A stretch of DNA of 44,498 nucleotides from Bradyrhizobium cenepequi (GTDB lineage: Bacteria; Pseudomonadota; Alphaproteobacteria; Rhizobiales; Xanthobacteraceae). Positions 1-8,304 of the stretch are shown here, in pieces. Where the stretch lies: NCBI RefSeq assembly GCF_020329485.1, contig NZ_JAGKJI010000054.1, forward strand, positions 1-44,498. Reading direction: 5' to 3'. Numbering within the stretch: the stretch's first letter is position 1; each line of letters begins with the position of its first letter. The notes below the pieces were generated by a model that worked only from the letters and a program-made list of their open reading frames with translations, did not search any database and was not told the origin of the DNA. Position numbers and translations under genes: made by a program.

Positions 1-345
1 CGAGCGTGACTATCCGTGGACGGCGAAGTCGTGTGGTTCTGGCGCCCCGACGCTGGCGCTAAGTTTTTTGCGCGAACAAGTTTGCGCGAGAGGCGACGGT
101 GGCAAGAAAGCCCGGTCACCGGGAAGAGCACGAAGTAAGCCGTAAACCACTGCGCAGGGAAAGCCGGTGTTGCTCCGGTTGACCTGTGGTCCTACCCCCG
201 TGCTTTTTGTTGCACGGGGCCCACGGGTGCAACCGGCACCCGGCTTTCCCTGCGCCCTCTACTCAATGAGAGGGTGGAACGAGATGCAAAGCTCGGGCTA
301 TGCATGCCGCGAGAACGCGGACGCACATCCTCTCCGCTGTTTGAA
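1..345. repeat. Large structured dispersed repeat element (left end outside window)
   Basis: Non-coding element with strong secondary-structure potential. A 16-bp perfect inverted repeat (152-167 with 240-255, core GCAGGGAAAGCC) encloses an inner hairpin (196-203 with 212-219, CCCCGTGC/GCACGGGG, T-rich loop). From memory, this sequence, including the part whose translation reads DGEVVW followed by a Trp-Arg-Pro segment, recurs between Bradyrhizobium genes and is often mis-annotated as short proteins. Here the reading frame across it closes quickly. No codon structure persists across the hairpins. The left end is cut by the window and the right end is approximate. Confidence 0.6.
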
Positions 346-369
346 ATTCAAATCCGAACCTTTCCCCAC

Positions 370-491
370 GTCGTCCCGGGCTTGACCCGGGACCCATAAC
401 CACAGGCCTTTGTGATGTGTTCCGCTGCAACCGCTCGCTCGTGCCACAACATCTCCCTGTGGTTATGGGTCCCCGCTTTCGCGAGGACGAC
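370..491. repeat. Dispersed palindromic repeat, GTCGTCC type
   Basis: Two roughly 38-base arms begin and end with GTCGTCC/GGACGAC and contain the shared block GACCCATAACCACAGG and its complement. The loop is about 45 bases. The same arm type borders the GIY-YIG gene at 13456-13856, and a shorter copy lies at 20831-20888. Confidence 0.8.
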
Positions 492-514
492 AGCGTGCGG
501 GCGTTGGGAGAATC

Positions 515-598
515 GTAGGATGGGTAGAGCGAAGCGAAACCCATCATCGCGTGGCTTGCTCCATCGCGATGGGTTTCGCTTCGCTCTACCCATCCTAC
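515..598. repeat. Perfect 31-bp inverted repeat, GTAGGATGGG type
   Basis: Arms at 515-545 and 568-598 are exact reverse complements over 31 bases with a 22-base loop. A sister copy lies at 37200-37284 and differs by one compensated base pair in the arms. The element sits 22 bases beyond the 3' end of the HPr gene and could act as a transcription barrier, although it has no T tract. Confidence 0.9.
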
Positions 599-620
599 GG
601 AGCAGGCATGGGACTGCGTC

Positions 621-947
621 TCACGACCCTTCTTCGTTGAACTTGCTGGCGACGAGTTCGGCGATGGCATCGAGAGCGGCTTCGGCTTCGGGGCCGGTGG
701 CGGAGACGATGACGGAGGTGCCGGGGCCGGCGGCGAGCATCATCAATCCCATGATCGACGTGCCGCCGACGGTCTCGCTGCCGCGCGTCACCCAGACCTC
801 GGCGTTGAAACGCTCGACCATCTGCACGAATTTGGCGGAAGCGCGCGCATGCAGGCCGCGCTTGTTGACGATCTGGAGTTCACGGGAGATCGCGCCCGTA
901 GGAACGGTCGGGCCGATTTCGTTCTCGCCCGAGTCCTCGGCGCTCAT
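621..947 (-). CDS. ptsH: HPr-family phosphocarrier protein
   Basis: Small cytoplasmic phosphocarrier of a PTS relay, 108 aa. The active-site histidine is H33 in the motif GLHARAS. A serine in GGTSIMGLM (S64) matches the regulatory Ser46 of Gram-positive HPr, the target of HPr kinase, and an HprK gene lies two genes upstream. The N-terminus has an acidic extension of about 20 residues before the HPr fold. The start codon overlaps the stop of the EIIA gene by 4 bases (ATGA), so the two are translationally coupled. No sugar permease or enzyme I is in the window. In rhizobia this set normally belongs to a regulatory PTS (PTS-Ntr) rather than a sugar transporter, so the NPr name is also possible. 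Confidence 0.93.
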   Translation of the reverse strand: MSAEDSGENEIGPTVPTGAISRELQIVNKRGLHARASAKFVQMVERFNAEVWVTRGSETVGGTSIMGLMMLAAGPGTSVIVSATGPEAEAALDAIAELVASKFNEEGS

Positions 948-1345
948 TTGCCGGCAAGGACGCGGCTGGCGATGGTGACGTATTTGCGGCCCGCTTCCTG
1001 GGCCATCGCGATCGCGTCGGGCAGCGACCGCTCTTCGCGAACCTTCGCGAGCTTCACCAGCATCGGAAGATTGATGCCTGCGAGCACCTCGACCTTGGGC
1101 CGGCTCATGCAGGAGATCGCGAGGTTCGACGGCGTGCCGCCGAACATGTCGGTCAGGATCGCGACACCGTCGCCGCTATCGACGCGGTTGACCGCTTCGA
1201 TGATGTCGCTGCGACACAGATCGGCGTCGTCTTCGGCTCCGATCGTAATTGCTTCAATTTGTTTTTGTGGGCCCATCACATGTTCGAGCGCTGCCTTGAA
1301 CTCGTCGGCAAGGCGCCCGTGGGTCACAAGCACTAGACCAATCAT
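944..1345 (-). CDS. manX: PTS EIIA component, mannose family (ManX-like)
   Basis: Stand-alone 133-aa EIIA of the mannose/fructose type. It carries the phospho-acceptor histidine H9 in LVTHG and the conserved block DMFGGTPSN. The ATG at 1345 is preserved by a good ribosome site (GAGGAG, 7 bases upstream), while upstream in-frame starts lack one, so the shorter form is chosen. It lacks the IIB, IIC and IID domains of a real mannose transporter. This fits a regulatory acceptor of phosphate from HPr, as known for alphaproteobacterial systems next to chvI-chvG. It overlaps the HPr start by 4 bases and lies 133 bases below hprK on the same strand. Confidence 0.92.
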   Translation of the reverse strand: MIGLVLVTHGRLADEFKAALEHVMGPQKQIEAITIGAEDDADLCRSDIIEAVNRVDSGDGVAILTDMFGGTPSNLAISCMSRPKVEVLAGINLPMLVKLAKVREERSLPDAIAMAQEAGRKYVTIASRVLAGK

Positions 1346-1478
1346 CGGAAACTCCTCGCGGGTGCTTCTTGGTGCACCGCACGAACGCGCCACTTTGACC
1401 ATCCAGAGGCCCCGCGCAAGAGGGCATCTAGGCGATTTCCCGGAATTTGGGAGCGGAGAAATACGGATCTGCGCCGGT

Positions 1479-2000
1479 CTATTCAGTGGCCATATTGCGG
1501 CTGATATGGTTACCGATCTGCCCCAAGCAATCATCCGCAACATTACGGGAACATGAACTTTCAGTTGTCGTCAACGCTGCGACAACCAGTAGCAGGGGTG
1601 AAATGCTCTCACTGATGGGGATTCGCGGTAGTGAAACACCGTTTATCTCGGTCTGCAGGGCTTCCGGCGGCGGCAGGCGCTCGGCATCGCCAGCGGCGAG
1701 ATCGACCACCAGCCCCACGATTGCCTCATGTGTGAACTCGCAGCGGCGGATGCCGAGCCCTCGAATCTCGATCAGCCCGGCCAATTCGGGCACCGGCCGC
1801 ACCCGCAATTCTTTGCCGGCTGTGTCGAGATAGACACGGTCATCGCCCACCAAAACGGCATGCGGAAGCTGCTTGGCGCGGCCGGCCAGGATCAGATCGA
1901 AGGCGAGGCGTGACTTACCGGAGCCGGACGGTCCGCGGATCAGCACCGCGCGCTCTCCCACCAGCACTGCGGAGGCATGCACGCTGGCGCTGTGGCTCAT
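1479..2000 (-). CDS. hprK: HPr kinase/phosphorylase, short C-terminal form
   Basis: Protein of 173 aa with a P-loop GPSGSGKS (residues 23-30) and the HprK signature around EIRGLGIRR. Gram-positive HprK is about 310 aa with an N-terminal domain; here only the catalytic half exists, as is usual in alphaproteobacteria. It would phosphorylate the serine of HPr, encoded two genes downstream. The last 35 residues or so, past the signature, have no recognisable motif. The start overlaps the chvG stop by 4 bases (ATGA), which implies co-transcription and coupling with the two-component system. Confidence 0.93.
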   Translation of the reverse strand: MSHSASVHASAVLVGERAVLIRGPSGSGKSRLAFDLILAGRAKQLPHAVLVGDDRVYLDTAGKELRVRPVPELAGLIEIRGLGIRRCEFTHEAIVGLVVDLAAGDAERLPPPEALQTEINGVSLPRIPISESISPLLLVVAALTTTESSCSRNVADDCLGQIGNHISRNMATE

Positions 2001-3841
2001 AGCGCCGGCAGCCTGACCACGAAGCGCGCACCTGATACCGTCGGCTTGCCGTCGGTGTTAGCGAGACCAGGTCGGTTCTCGGCCCAGATGCGTCCGTGAT
2101 GCGCCTCGATGATCTGCTTGGAGATCGACAGCCCCAGTCCGGAATTCTGACCGAAGCCCTGGTGCGGCCGGTCGGTGTAGAAGCGCTCGAAGATGCGCTC
2201 GAGTGCATCCTCGCCGATACCCGGGCCGTCGTCGTCGACCACGATCTCGATCTCCGCGCGCATGCGGCGGCAGACGATGCGCACCTTGTCGCCCGGCTGC
2301 GAGAACGACTGCGCGTTGGAGAGCAGGTTGGAGATCACCTGTCCGAGCCGCGAATCGTGGCCGGGCACCGCGAAGGTATCCGTCGGACCGCGGCCCTCGA
2401 AGCGGGCTTCGACCGCAACGTCGTGGCCGAGCTTGGTCTCGTTGGCGACCGAGGTCAGCGTCGTCAGCAGGCGGCGCAGATCGACCTGCCCCATGTCCTG
2501 GCGCTGCAGCTCGGCGTCAAGCCGGCTCGCATCGGAGATGTCGGAGATCAGCCGGTCGAGCCGCCTGACGTCATGCTCGATCACGGCAAGCAGCCGGGAG
2601 TGGCTGCTTTCGGTGCGCGCCAGGGGCAGCGTCTCCACCGCCGAGCGCAGCGACGTCAGCGGATTCTTCAGCTCGTGAGCGACGTCGGCCGCGAACATCT
2701 CGATCGCCTCGATCCGGCTGTAGAGTGCGTTGGTCATGTCGCGCAGCGCGCCGGAGAGATGGCCGATCTCGTCGCGGCGTCGGGTGAAGTCGGGAATCTC
2801 GATGCGGGTCTGGATGCGGCGGCGGACCCTTTCAGCGCCATCGGCGAGACGACGAACCGGTCCGGCTATGGTGCTGGCGAGCAAGAGCGACAGCACGATC
2901 ATCACGGCGGCGGCTACCCCGCCGACCTTCAGGATCGCGAGCCGCTCGGCGGTCACCATCTGGTCGATGTCGTCGCCCTGGGTGGAGAGCATCAACGCGC
3001 CATGCACGGCGCGGAAGCGCTGCACGGGGACGGCGACCGAGACGATCACCTCGCCGCGATCGTTGACGCGCACCATGCTGCTCTTCTGGCCCTTGAGCGA
3101 CTGCGCCACTTCCTGGTAGCCGTTCCCGTTCTCCGGGCCGAGCTCGCGATAGAGCGGCAGATCGCCCCGGTTCAGCCAGGTGCGGATCGCGATCGTGGTC
3201 CGCTCGGCGATTCCTGGCTTCTCCGCGGTCGGCGGCGGCAGCTCGATCCTGAACACGTCGCCCTTGCCGTAGAGGCTGCGGCTGTCGAGGATCAATGCGC
3301 CCTCGCGGTCGAAAATGCGGGCGCGCGTCTTGGTCGGCGAGATCAGCCGCCGCAGCACCGGCGCGACGCGTTCGGGATTGATCGGGAAGTCGGAATATTC
3401 GTCCGGCACGCCGTAGCTTTCGCCTGGCTTGAGGTCGAGCAGACGCTCCGGATCGATGGTGATGGTGTTGGTCTCGACGGTAGCGGAGGCCGCGATCGCG
3501 CCTGCGATGATCTCGGCCTGCACCAAAAGACTCTGGGCGCGGGCATCGATCAGGCCGGCGCGGAATTGCGAGAGGTAGAGGATGCTGGCGACGAGGGCGA
3601 CGAGGCCCGCGAGATTGAGCGAGACGATGCGGCGGGTCAGGCTCGAGAAGGACAGCGCGAAGAAGAACTGTCCGGCGCGGCTCAACAAGTCCAGCGGACG
3701 CCAGCGCTTTGCCGTCGCCTTGTCGGCAAATTGGTCCTGCTCGAGGAGCGCCTGGGCTTCCTCGACCGTCTGGCCTGGTTCGGGCTGCGTTCGATCAAGC
3801 ACTGGCAGAACTGCCGGTTCGTTGACGAGAGGACTTACCAT
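1997..3841 (-). CDS. chvG: Sensor histidine kinase ChvG/ExoS family
   Basis: Inner-membrane sensor kinase of 614 aa. Order: a cytoplasmic N-terminal tail of about 70 residues, TM1 (about 72-92), a periplasmic sensor of about 200 residues, TM2 (about 303-325), HAMP (about 326-378), a dimerisation domain with phospho-acceptor H389 in DVAHELKNP, and an ATPase domain with an N box, G1 (DDDGPGIG) and G2 (GLGLSISK). In related rhizobia and Agrobacterium, ChvG responds to acidity and envelope state and controls exopolysaccharide, motility and host-interaction genes. It lies 74 bases after chvI and overlaps hprK by 4 bases. The N-terminal tail is low in conserved motifs. Confidence 0.95.
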   Translation of the reverse strand: MVSPLVNEPAVLPVLDRTQPEPGQTVEEAQALLEQDQFADKATAKRWRPLDLLSRAGQFFFALSFSSLTRRIVSLNLAGLVALVASILYLSQFRAGLIDARAQSLLVQAEIIAGAIAASATVETNTITIDPERLLDLKPGESYGVPDEYSDFPINPERVAPVLRRLISPTKTRARIFDREGALILDSRSLYGKGDVFRIELPPPTAEKPGIAERTTIAIRTWLNRGDLPLYRELGPENGNGYQEVAQSLKGQKSSMVRVNDRGEVIVSVAVPVQRFRAVHGALMLSTQGDDIDQMVTAERLAILKVGGVAAAVMIVLSLLLASTIAGPVRRLADGAERVRRRIQTRIEIPDFTRRRDEIGHLSGALRDMTNALYSRIEAIEMFAADVAHELKNPLTSLRSAVETLPLARTESSHSRLLAVIEHDVRRLDRLISDISDASRLDAELQRQDMGQVDLRRLLTTLTSVANETKLGHDVAVEARFEGRGPTDTFAVPGHDSRLGQVISNLLSNAQSFSQPGDKVRIVCRRMRAEIEIVVDDDGPGIGEDALERIFERFYTDRPHQGFGQNSGLGLSISKQIIEAHHGRIWAENRPGLANTDGKPTVSGARFVVRLPAL

Positions 3842-3915
3842 GCACGCTGTTGAGCTCGCACCCTACCCCATAGGTGCGGACCATGTCAGTTAACAAAGCG
3901 GGCTTTCACCGCAGA

Positions 3916-4617
3916 TCAGGCTTCCTTGAAGCGATACCCCACGCCGTACAAGGTTTCGATCATCTCGAAATCGTCGTCGACCACCTTGAACTTCTTGCGC
4001 AGCCGCTTGATGTGGCTGTCGATGGTGCGATCGTCGACATAGACCTGGTCGTCGTAGGCGGCGTCCATCAGCGCGTTGCGGCTCTTCACCACGCCGGGCC
4101 GCGTCGCCAGTGCCTGCAGGATCAAGAATTCGGTCACCGTCAGCGTCACCGGCTCGTTCTTCCAGGTGCAGGTGTGACGCTCCGGGTCCATCCTGAGCAG
4201 GCCGCGGTCGAGCGCGCGCGTGTCCGGCTCCTTCGGAGCGGCGGTCGGATCTTTTGGCTGGCCGCGGCGAAGCACGGCCTTTACGCGCTCGACCAGGAGA
4301 CGCTGCGAGAACGGTTTGCGGATGAAATCGTCGGCACCCATTTTCAGGCCGAACAATTCATCGATCTCTTCATCCTTGGAGGTCAGGAAGATCACGGGCA
4401 GATCGGATTTCTGCCTGAGCCGCCGCAGTGTTTCCATGCCATCCATGCGCGGCATCTTGATGTCGAGGATCGCCAGATCCGGCGGCGAGGTACGGAAACC
4501 GTCCAGCGCCGACGCACCATCCGTGTATGTCATGATGCGGTAGCCTTCGGCTTCCAACGCGATCGAGACAGAGGTGAGAATATTGCGGTCATCATCGACC
4601 AGGGCGATTGTGGGCAT
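3916..4617 (-). CDS. chvI: Response regulator ChvI, OmpR family
   Basis: Cytoplasmic DNA-binding response regulator of 233 aa. The receiver domain (about 1-120) has acidic residues D8-D10, phospho-acceptor D52 in ILDIKMP and the KPF lysine. The C-terminal winged helix (about 135-232) ends in the YGVGYRF motif of OmpR/PhoB regulators. It is the cognate partner of ChvG, encoded next on the same strand. A 226-base divergent region separates it from the HugZ-like gene and should contain its promoter. Confidence 0.96.
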   Translation of the reverse strand: MPTIALVDDDRNILTSVSIALEAEGYRIMTYTDGASALDGFRTSPPDLAILDIKMPRMDGMETLRRLRQKSDLPVIFLTSKDEEIDELFGLKMGADDFIRKPFSQRLLVERVKAVLRRGQPKDPTAAPKEPDTRALDRGLLRMDPERHTCTWKNEPVTLTVTEFLILQALATRPGVVKSRNALMDAAYDDQVYVDDRTIDSHIKRLRKKFKVVDDDFEMIETLYGVGYRFKEA

Positions 4618-4843
4618 GAGCCTGCTTTCAGTTTCCAGTTGGCTGAAACGGCGAGCATTCCGGTGATGCGCCGCATAATTGGGCTTCGGACGCGGTCAGC
4701 GAGCATTGTAAGGAAGGCTGAAGTGTGACCGAGTTCCGCCAAACGCCTCGCCCCCCGCGACGCGTCCGACCCATCTGAAGCCGTTTACCCGAAAAAAGCC
4801 CCGAAGTGCAACCACATGGCCGGACAATTGCTAGGTAATTTCG

Positions 4844-5575
4844 ATGCAACCGAGCGCTGATTTCGACCCCGCCAGGCTCGCCCGCTCCCTGCTGCGCAGG
4901 TGCCGGCAAGGGGCCTTGGCGACGCTGATGTCAGGAACCGGTGATCCCTATTGTTCCCTGGTCAATGTCGCGAGCCACCCGGACGGCTCCCCGATCCTGC
5001 TGCTCTCTCGCCTGGCGGTCCATACCAGGAACCTGCTCGCCGACCCCCGGGTGTCGCTGATGCTGCACGAGCAGGCTGAAGGCGACCCTTTGGAGGGCTC
5101 CCGGATCATGCTGGCCGGCCGGGCGGAACAGGAGGAAGGCGACGCCGCAAGTCTCGTGCGTCGCCGCTACCTCGCCGCCCATCCTTCGTCGGAAGCCTTT
5201 GTAGAATTTAAGGATTTCTCCTTCTTCCAGATCATCCCCTCCGCCACCCACCTGGTCGCCGGATTCGGCCGGATCGTCGATCTGGGGCCCGAACAGTTCT
5301 TGACCGATTTGGCTGGGGCGAACGGCTTGCTGGAAGTCGAAGCGGGGGCCGTCGAGCATATGAATGAGGATCACCGCGACGCCATGGACCTTTATGCGAC
5401 CCGGCTGCTCGGGGCCGAGCGCGCCGACTGGCACTGCGTTGGCTGTGACCCCGAGGGCATGGACATGCAGGCGGGTCGTCGGACGCTGCGGCTTGAGTTT
5501 CCCGAGCGCGTGCGTGACGCTGCCGAGCTGCGCAAGATGCTGGTCCGACTCGCAGAGGAAGCCCGTGCAAAGTAA
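4844..5575 (+). CDS. HugZ-like heme/FMN-binding protein (PNPOx fold plus DUF2470)
   Basis: 243 aa with two domains. Residues about 12-150 form a pyridoxamine-phosphate-oxidase-like split barrel. Residues about 165-240 match DUF2470, with the HMNEDH motif. This architecture is that of HugZ, a heme oxygenase of pathogens, and of related proteins of unknown activity in rhizobia. A role in heme binding or degradation is inferred from the family only; a flavin-linked oxidase or stress protein is equally possible. It lies divergent to chvI and upstream of pckA, separated from pckA by 578 bases, so it is probably its own transcription unit. Confidence 0.85.
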   Translation: MQPSADFDPARLARSLLRRCRQGALATLMSGTGDPYCSLVNVASHPDGSPILLLSRLAVHTRNLLADPRVSLMLHEQAEGDPLEGSRIMLAGRAEQEEGDAASLVRRRYLAAHPSSEAFVEFKDFSFFQIIPSATHLVAGFGRIVDLGPEQFLTDLAGANGLLEVEAGAVEHMNEDHRDAMDLYATRLLGAERADWHCVGCDPEGMDMQAGRRTLRLEFPERVRDAAELRKMLVRLAEEARAK

Positions 5576-6153
5576 AGTGATGACGCGAGGTCGCAGCGCG
5601 TAGCGCATGAAGAGAGCGCGGTCGTCAACGCGCTTGGCGTCATGCTTCTTATGCTCAACTGCGCGGAACGTTTGCGCGCGCCGAGCATTTTAAAAGCCGT
5701 CAAATTTGCGTCGAGTGAGGCTGTGCGATCAACTCCCATTGTCGATCGGATTGTGCGGTCGAACCGCAACAGCATTGCCGCCGGCAAGACCGACGTCTCA
5801 TCTCCCCCAAATTGCATATCGGGTATTCTACGCGTTGATCGACGACGCAGCGCGTCGGATGGCATCAATTGTGCATCGCAAAGATGTCGTCACTCGCGTT
5901 GATCGCGGCGGATCGTCGCGCGATCTATGGGCAAAAATCAGCCTTGCGCTGCAGCAAGTGCTTGAACCACATGGGAGCAGATGCCTTGGAATAAACCAAA
6001 ATTCGGGGACTAGCTTGGCAAGCGCGGATTGCCCCATTATGAGGTCGCTGGACCGGGGCCTTCGGGCTATATTTGTTGTTGGAAAAGGTCACCGCGACTG
6101 ACGCGCGTTAGCGACATTCGCGCGATGGGAAACGCGGGTTCGAGGAGGTCTTC
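5576..6153 (+). other. Long intergenic region upstream of pckA, no convincing gene
   Basis: Across 578 bases I find no reading frame with recognisable protein character, no dispersed palindrome and no RNA family I recognise. It is less GC-rich than its surroundings in places (around 5680-5720 and 5990-6080), which fits a promoter region. It presumably holds the pckA promoter and a long 5' leader. The pckA ribosome site GAGGAG is at 6142-6147. Confidence 0.5.
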
Positions 6154-7770
6154 GTGCAAAACACGGGCGTGTACAACGGTGCCTTTGGCGCCGATAAATT
6201 CGGCTTTAAAAAACTCAAGCGCGTGCACTGGAATCTTCGCGCGCCGCAGCTCTATCAATATTCGCTTGCGGCAGGCGAGGCCGTGCTCTCGGCTGATGGC
6301 GCGCTTTGTGCGGACACCGGCGAATTCACCGGCCGCAGTCCGAAGGACAAGTTCACGGTCCGCGACGCGACCACCGAGCAGAACATGTGGTGGGCCGGCA
6401 ACCAGTCGATCACATCAGAGCAGTTCGAGGCGCTCCATCAGGATTTCCTCAAACACGCCGAAGGCAAGACGCTGTTCGCGCAGGATCTCTATGGCGGCGC
6501 CGATCCGACCTATCGGATCAAGACGCGCGTGTTCACCGAGCTCGCCTGGCATTCGCTGTTCATCCGTACGCTTTTGATCCGCCCCGAGGCGATCGAGCTG
6601 TCGAGCTTCGTGCCCGAGCTCACGATCATCGACATGCCGAGCTTCCGCGCTGATCCCAAACGTCACGGCGTGCGCTCGGAGAACGTTGTCGCGATCGATT
6701 TCGCCCGCAAGATCGTCCTGATCGGCGGGTCTTATTATGCCGGCGAGATGAAGAAGTCGGTCTTCACCACGCTCAACTATTATCTGCCCGCACGCGGTGT
6801 GATGCCGATGCACTGCTCGGCCAATGTCGGATCGAAGGGCGACACCGCCATCTTCTTCGGCCTCTCCGGCACCGGCAAGACGACGCTGTCGGCCGATCCC
6901 AACCGCACGCTGATCGGCGACGACGAGCATGGCTGGGGTCCGGACGGCGTCTTCAACTTCGAAGGCGGCTGCTATGCCAAGTGCATCAAGCTGTCGAAGG
7001 AAGCCGAGCCTCAGATCTATGCCGCGAGCAAGCGCTTCGGCGCGGTGCTCGAGAACTGCGTGCTCGACGAGGATACCGGCGAGGTGGACTTCGACGACGG
7101 CTCGAAGACCGAGAACACCCGTTCCGCCTATCCGCTCGACTTCATTCCCAACGCCTCGCGCACCGGCCGCGCGCCACAGCCGAAGAATGTGGTGATGCTG
7201 GCGGCGGATGCGTTCGGCGTGCTGCCGCCGATCGCAAAACTTTCGCCGGCGCAGGCGATGTATCACTTCCTGTCCGGCTACACCGCGAAAGTCGCCGGCA
7301 CCGAGCGCGGCCTCGGCTCTGAACCGCAGCCGGAATTCTCGACCTGCTTCGGCTCGCCGTTCCTGCCGCTCGACCCTTCCGTCTATGGCAACATGCTGCG
7401 CGACCTGATCGCCCAGCACAATGTCGATTGCTGGCTGGTCAACACCGGCTGGACCGGTGGCAAGTATGGCGTCGGCTCGCGCATGCCGATCAAGGTCACG
7501 CGCGCGCTGCTCACCGCGGCGCTCGACGGCAGCTTGCGCAATGTCGAATTCCGCACCGATGAGTACTTCGGCTTTGCGGTGCCGACCGCGCTGCCGGGCG
7601 TGCCGAGCGAGATCCTCAATCCGGTGAACACCTGGAAGGACAAGGCCGAGTTCGACAAGACCGCCCGCGCATTGGTCGGCATGTTCCAGAAGAACTTCTC
7701 CAAGTTCGAGAGCAAGGTCGATGCTGAAGTTCGCGCCGCCGCGCCGGACGTGAAGCTCGCGGCCGAATAG
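6154..7770 (+). CDS. pckA: Phosphoenolpyruvate carboxykinase (ATP)
   Basis: Converts oxaloacetate and ATP to phosphoenolpyruvate, the first committed step of gluconeogenesis in the cytoplasm. 538 aa, normal for the ATP-type enzyme. Visible motifs are the kinase-1a P-loop GLSGTGKT (236-243), the following metal-binding DD (256-257) in LIGDDEHGW, and the substrate segment RSPKDKF near residue 61. Translation starts at GTG 6154, backed by GAGGAG at 6142-6147. The gene ends shortly before a strong terminator. Its nearness to chvI-chvG is a known rhizobial arrangement, though here a HugZ-like gene lies between. Confidence 0.98.
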   Translation: MQNTGVYNGAFGADKFGFKKLKRVHWNLRAPQLYQYSLAAGEAVLSADGALCADTGEFTGRSPKDKFTVRDATTEQNMWWAGNQSITSEQFEALHQDFLKHAEGKTLFAQDLYGGADPTYRIKTRVFTELAWHSLFIRTLLIRPEAIELSSFVPELTIIDMPSFRADPKRHGVRSENVVAIDFARKIVLIGGSYYAGEMKKSVFTTLNYYLPARGVMPMHCSANVGSKGDTAIFFGLSGTGKTTLSADPNRTLIGDDEHGWGPDGVFNFEGGCYAKCIKLSKEAEPQIYAASKRFGAVLENCVLDEDTGEVDFDDGSKTENTRSAYPLDFIPNASRTGRAPQPKNVVMLAADAFGVLPPIAKLSPAQAMYHFLSGYTAKVAGTERGLGSEPQPEFSTCFGSPFLPLDPSVYGNMLRDLIAQHNVDCWLVNTGWTGGKYGVGSRMPIKVTRALLTAALDGSLRNVEFRTDEYFGFAVPTALPGVPSEILNPVNTWKDKAEFDKTARALVGMFQKNFSKFESKVDAEVRAAAPDVKLAAE

Positions 7771-7796
7771 CCTCAAAGTCAATTTCCTCGAATGAA

Positions 7797-7825
7797 AAGG
7801 GCGACCCGTGCGGTCGCCCTTTTTC
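7797..7825 (+). terminator. Rho-independent terminator of pckA
   Basis: A 10-bp perfect stem, AAGGGCGACC (7797-7806) with GGTCGCCCTT (7812-7821), has a 5-base loop and runs directly into TTTT. It lies 27 bases after the pckA stop. Confidence 0.92.
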
Positions 7826-7950
7826 TGTTCCGGAACATGTCTGCATGGTAGTCAGCAACATCCGGAAACACTCCGCAAGCGGCCGTTAACCGCCCTCGCC
7901 TGTAACTCGCGCATCTGGATTCTTCTACGGGAGCGCGCGATGGCGCTATC

Positions 7951-8304
7951 ATGAGCATTCTTCAGAACGCCTACACGTCGGCATCGCTCTCGACTGCCTC
8001 CAACACCCCCTATGTCAATGTTGATCCCGCGAGCTATCAGGGCACCTGGGATGGCGCCTATTCGAACGGCCAGAAATTCCAGTTCAGCATTTCGCAGGTG
8101 AACGGATTCCGCGCCCAGGTGAAATACCAGAGCGGTGCGACCGTCCAGTACCAGCAGGTGTTGATCAAGGACAATGCGTTCCGGATCGGCGACACCAAGT
8201 TCACGCTCGCCTCGCAAGGCAATGCGCAAGTGAGGAACGTCATCACCGATCCCGTGTCGGGCAATACGACCCTCGTCACCGGCAACGCGACGCAGGATAC
8301 TTAA
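7951..8304 (+). CDS. Hypothetical protein, 117 aa
   Basis: Not assigned to a family with a known function. The protein is rich in Ser, Thr, Gln, Asn and Tyr, has no cysteine, no clear signal peptide and no membrane segment. The central part (about 30-85) alternates hydrophobic and polar residues in a way that suggests a small beta-sheet or lipocalin-like fold. Codon use fits a real gene. It ends convergently with arginase, the two stops overlapping by 4 bases. Similar small proteins occur in Bradyrhizobium as far as I recall. Confidence 0.7.
   Translation: MSILQNAYTSASLSTASNTPYVNVDPASYQGTWDGAYSNGQKFQFSISQVNGFRAQVKYQSGATVQYQQVLIKDNAFRIGDTKFTLASQGNAQVRNVITDPVSGNTTLVTGNATQDT

Noticed and set aside
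167..385. 72-codon open frame in the first repeat element
   Set aside because: It runs through both arms of a hairpin and the loop; likely one of the false proteins this repeat generates.
2096..3853. Long open frame (585 aa) on the + strand opposite chvG
   Set aside because: It mirrors the codon structure of chvG, has no family motif and is rich in His, Arg and Asp as typical of GC-rich antisense shadows.
5642..6101. Open frames of 86 and 131 codons upstream of pckA
   Set aside because: No hydrophobic pattern, motif or ribosome site; composition looks random.
6415..7782. 455-codon open frame antisense to pckA
   Set aside because: Antisense shadow with no recognisable domain.
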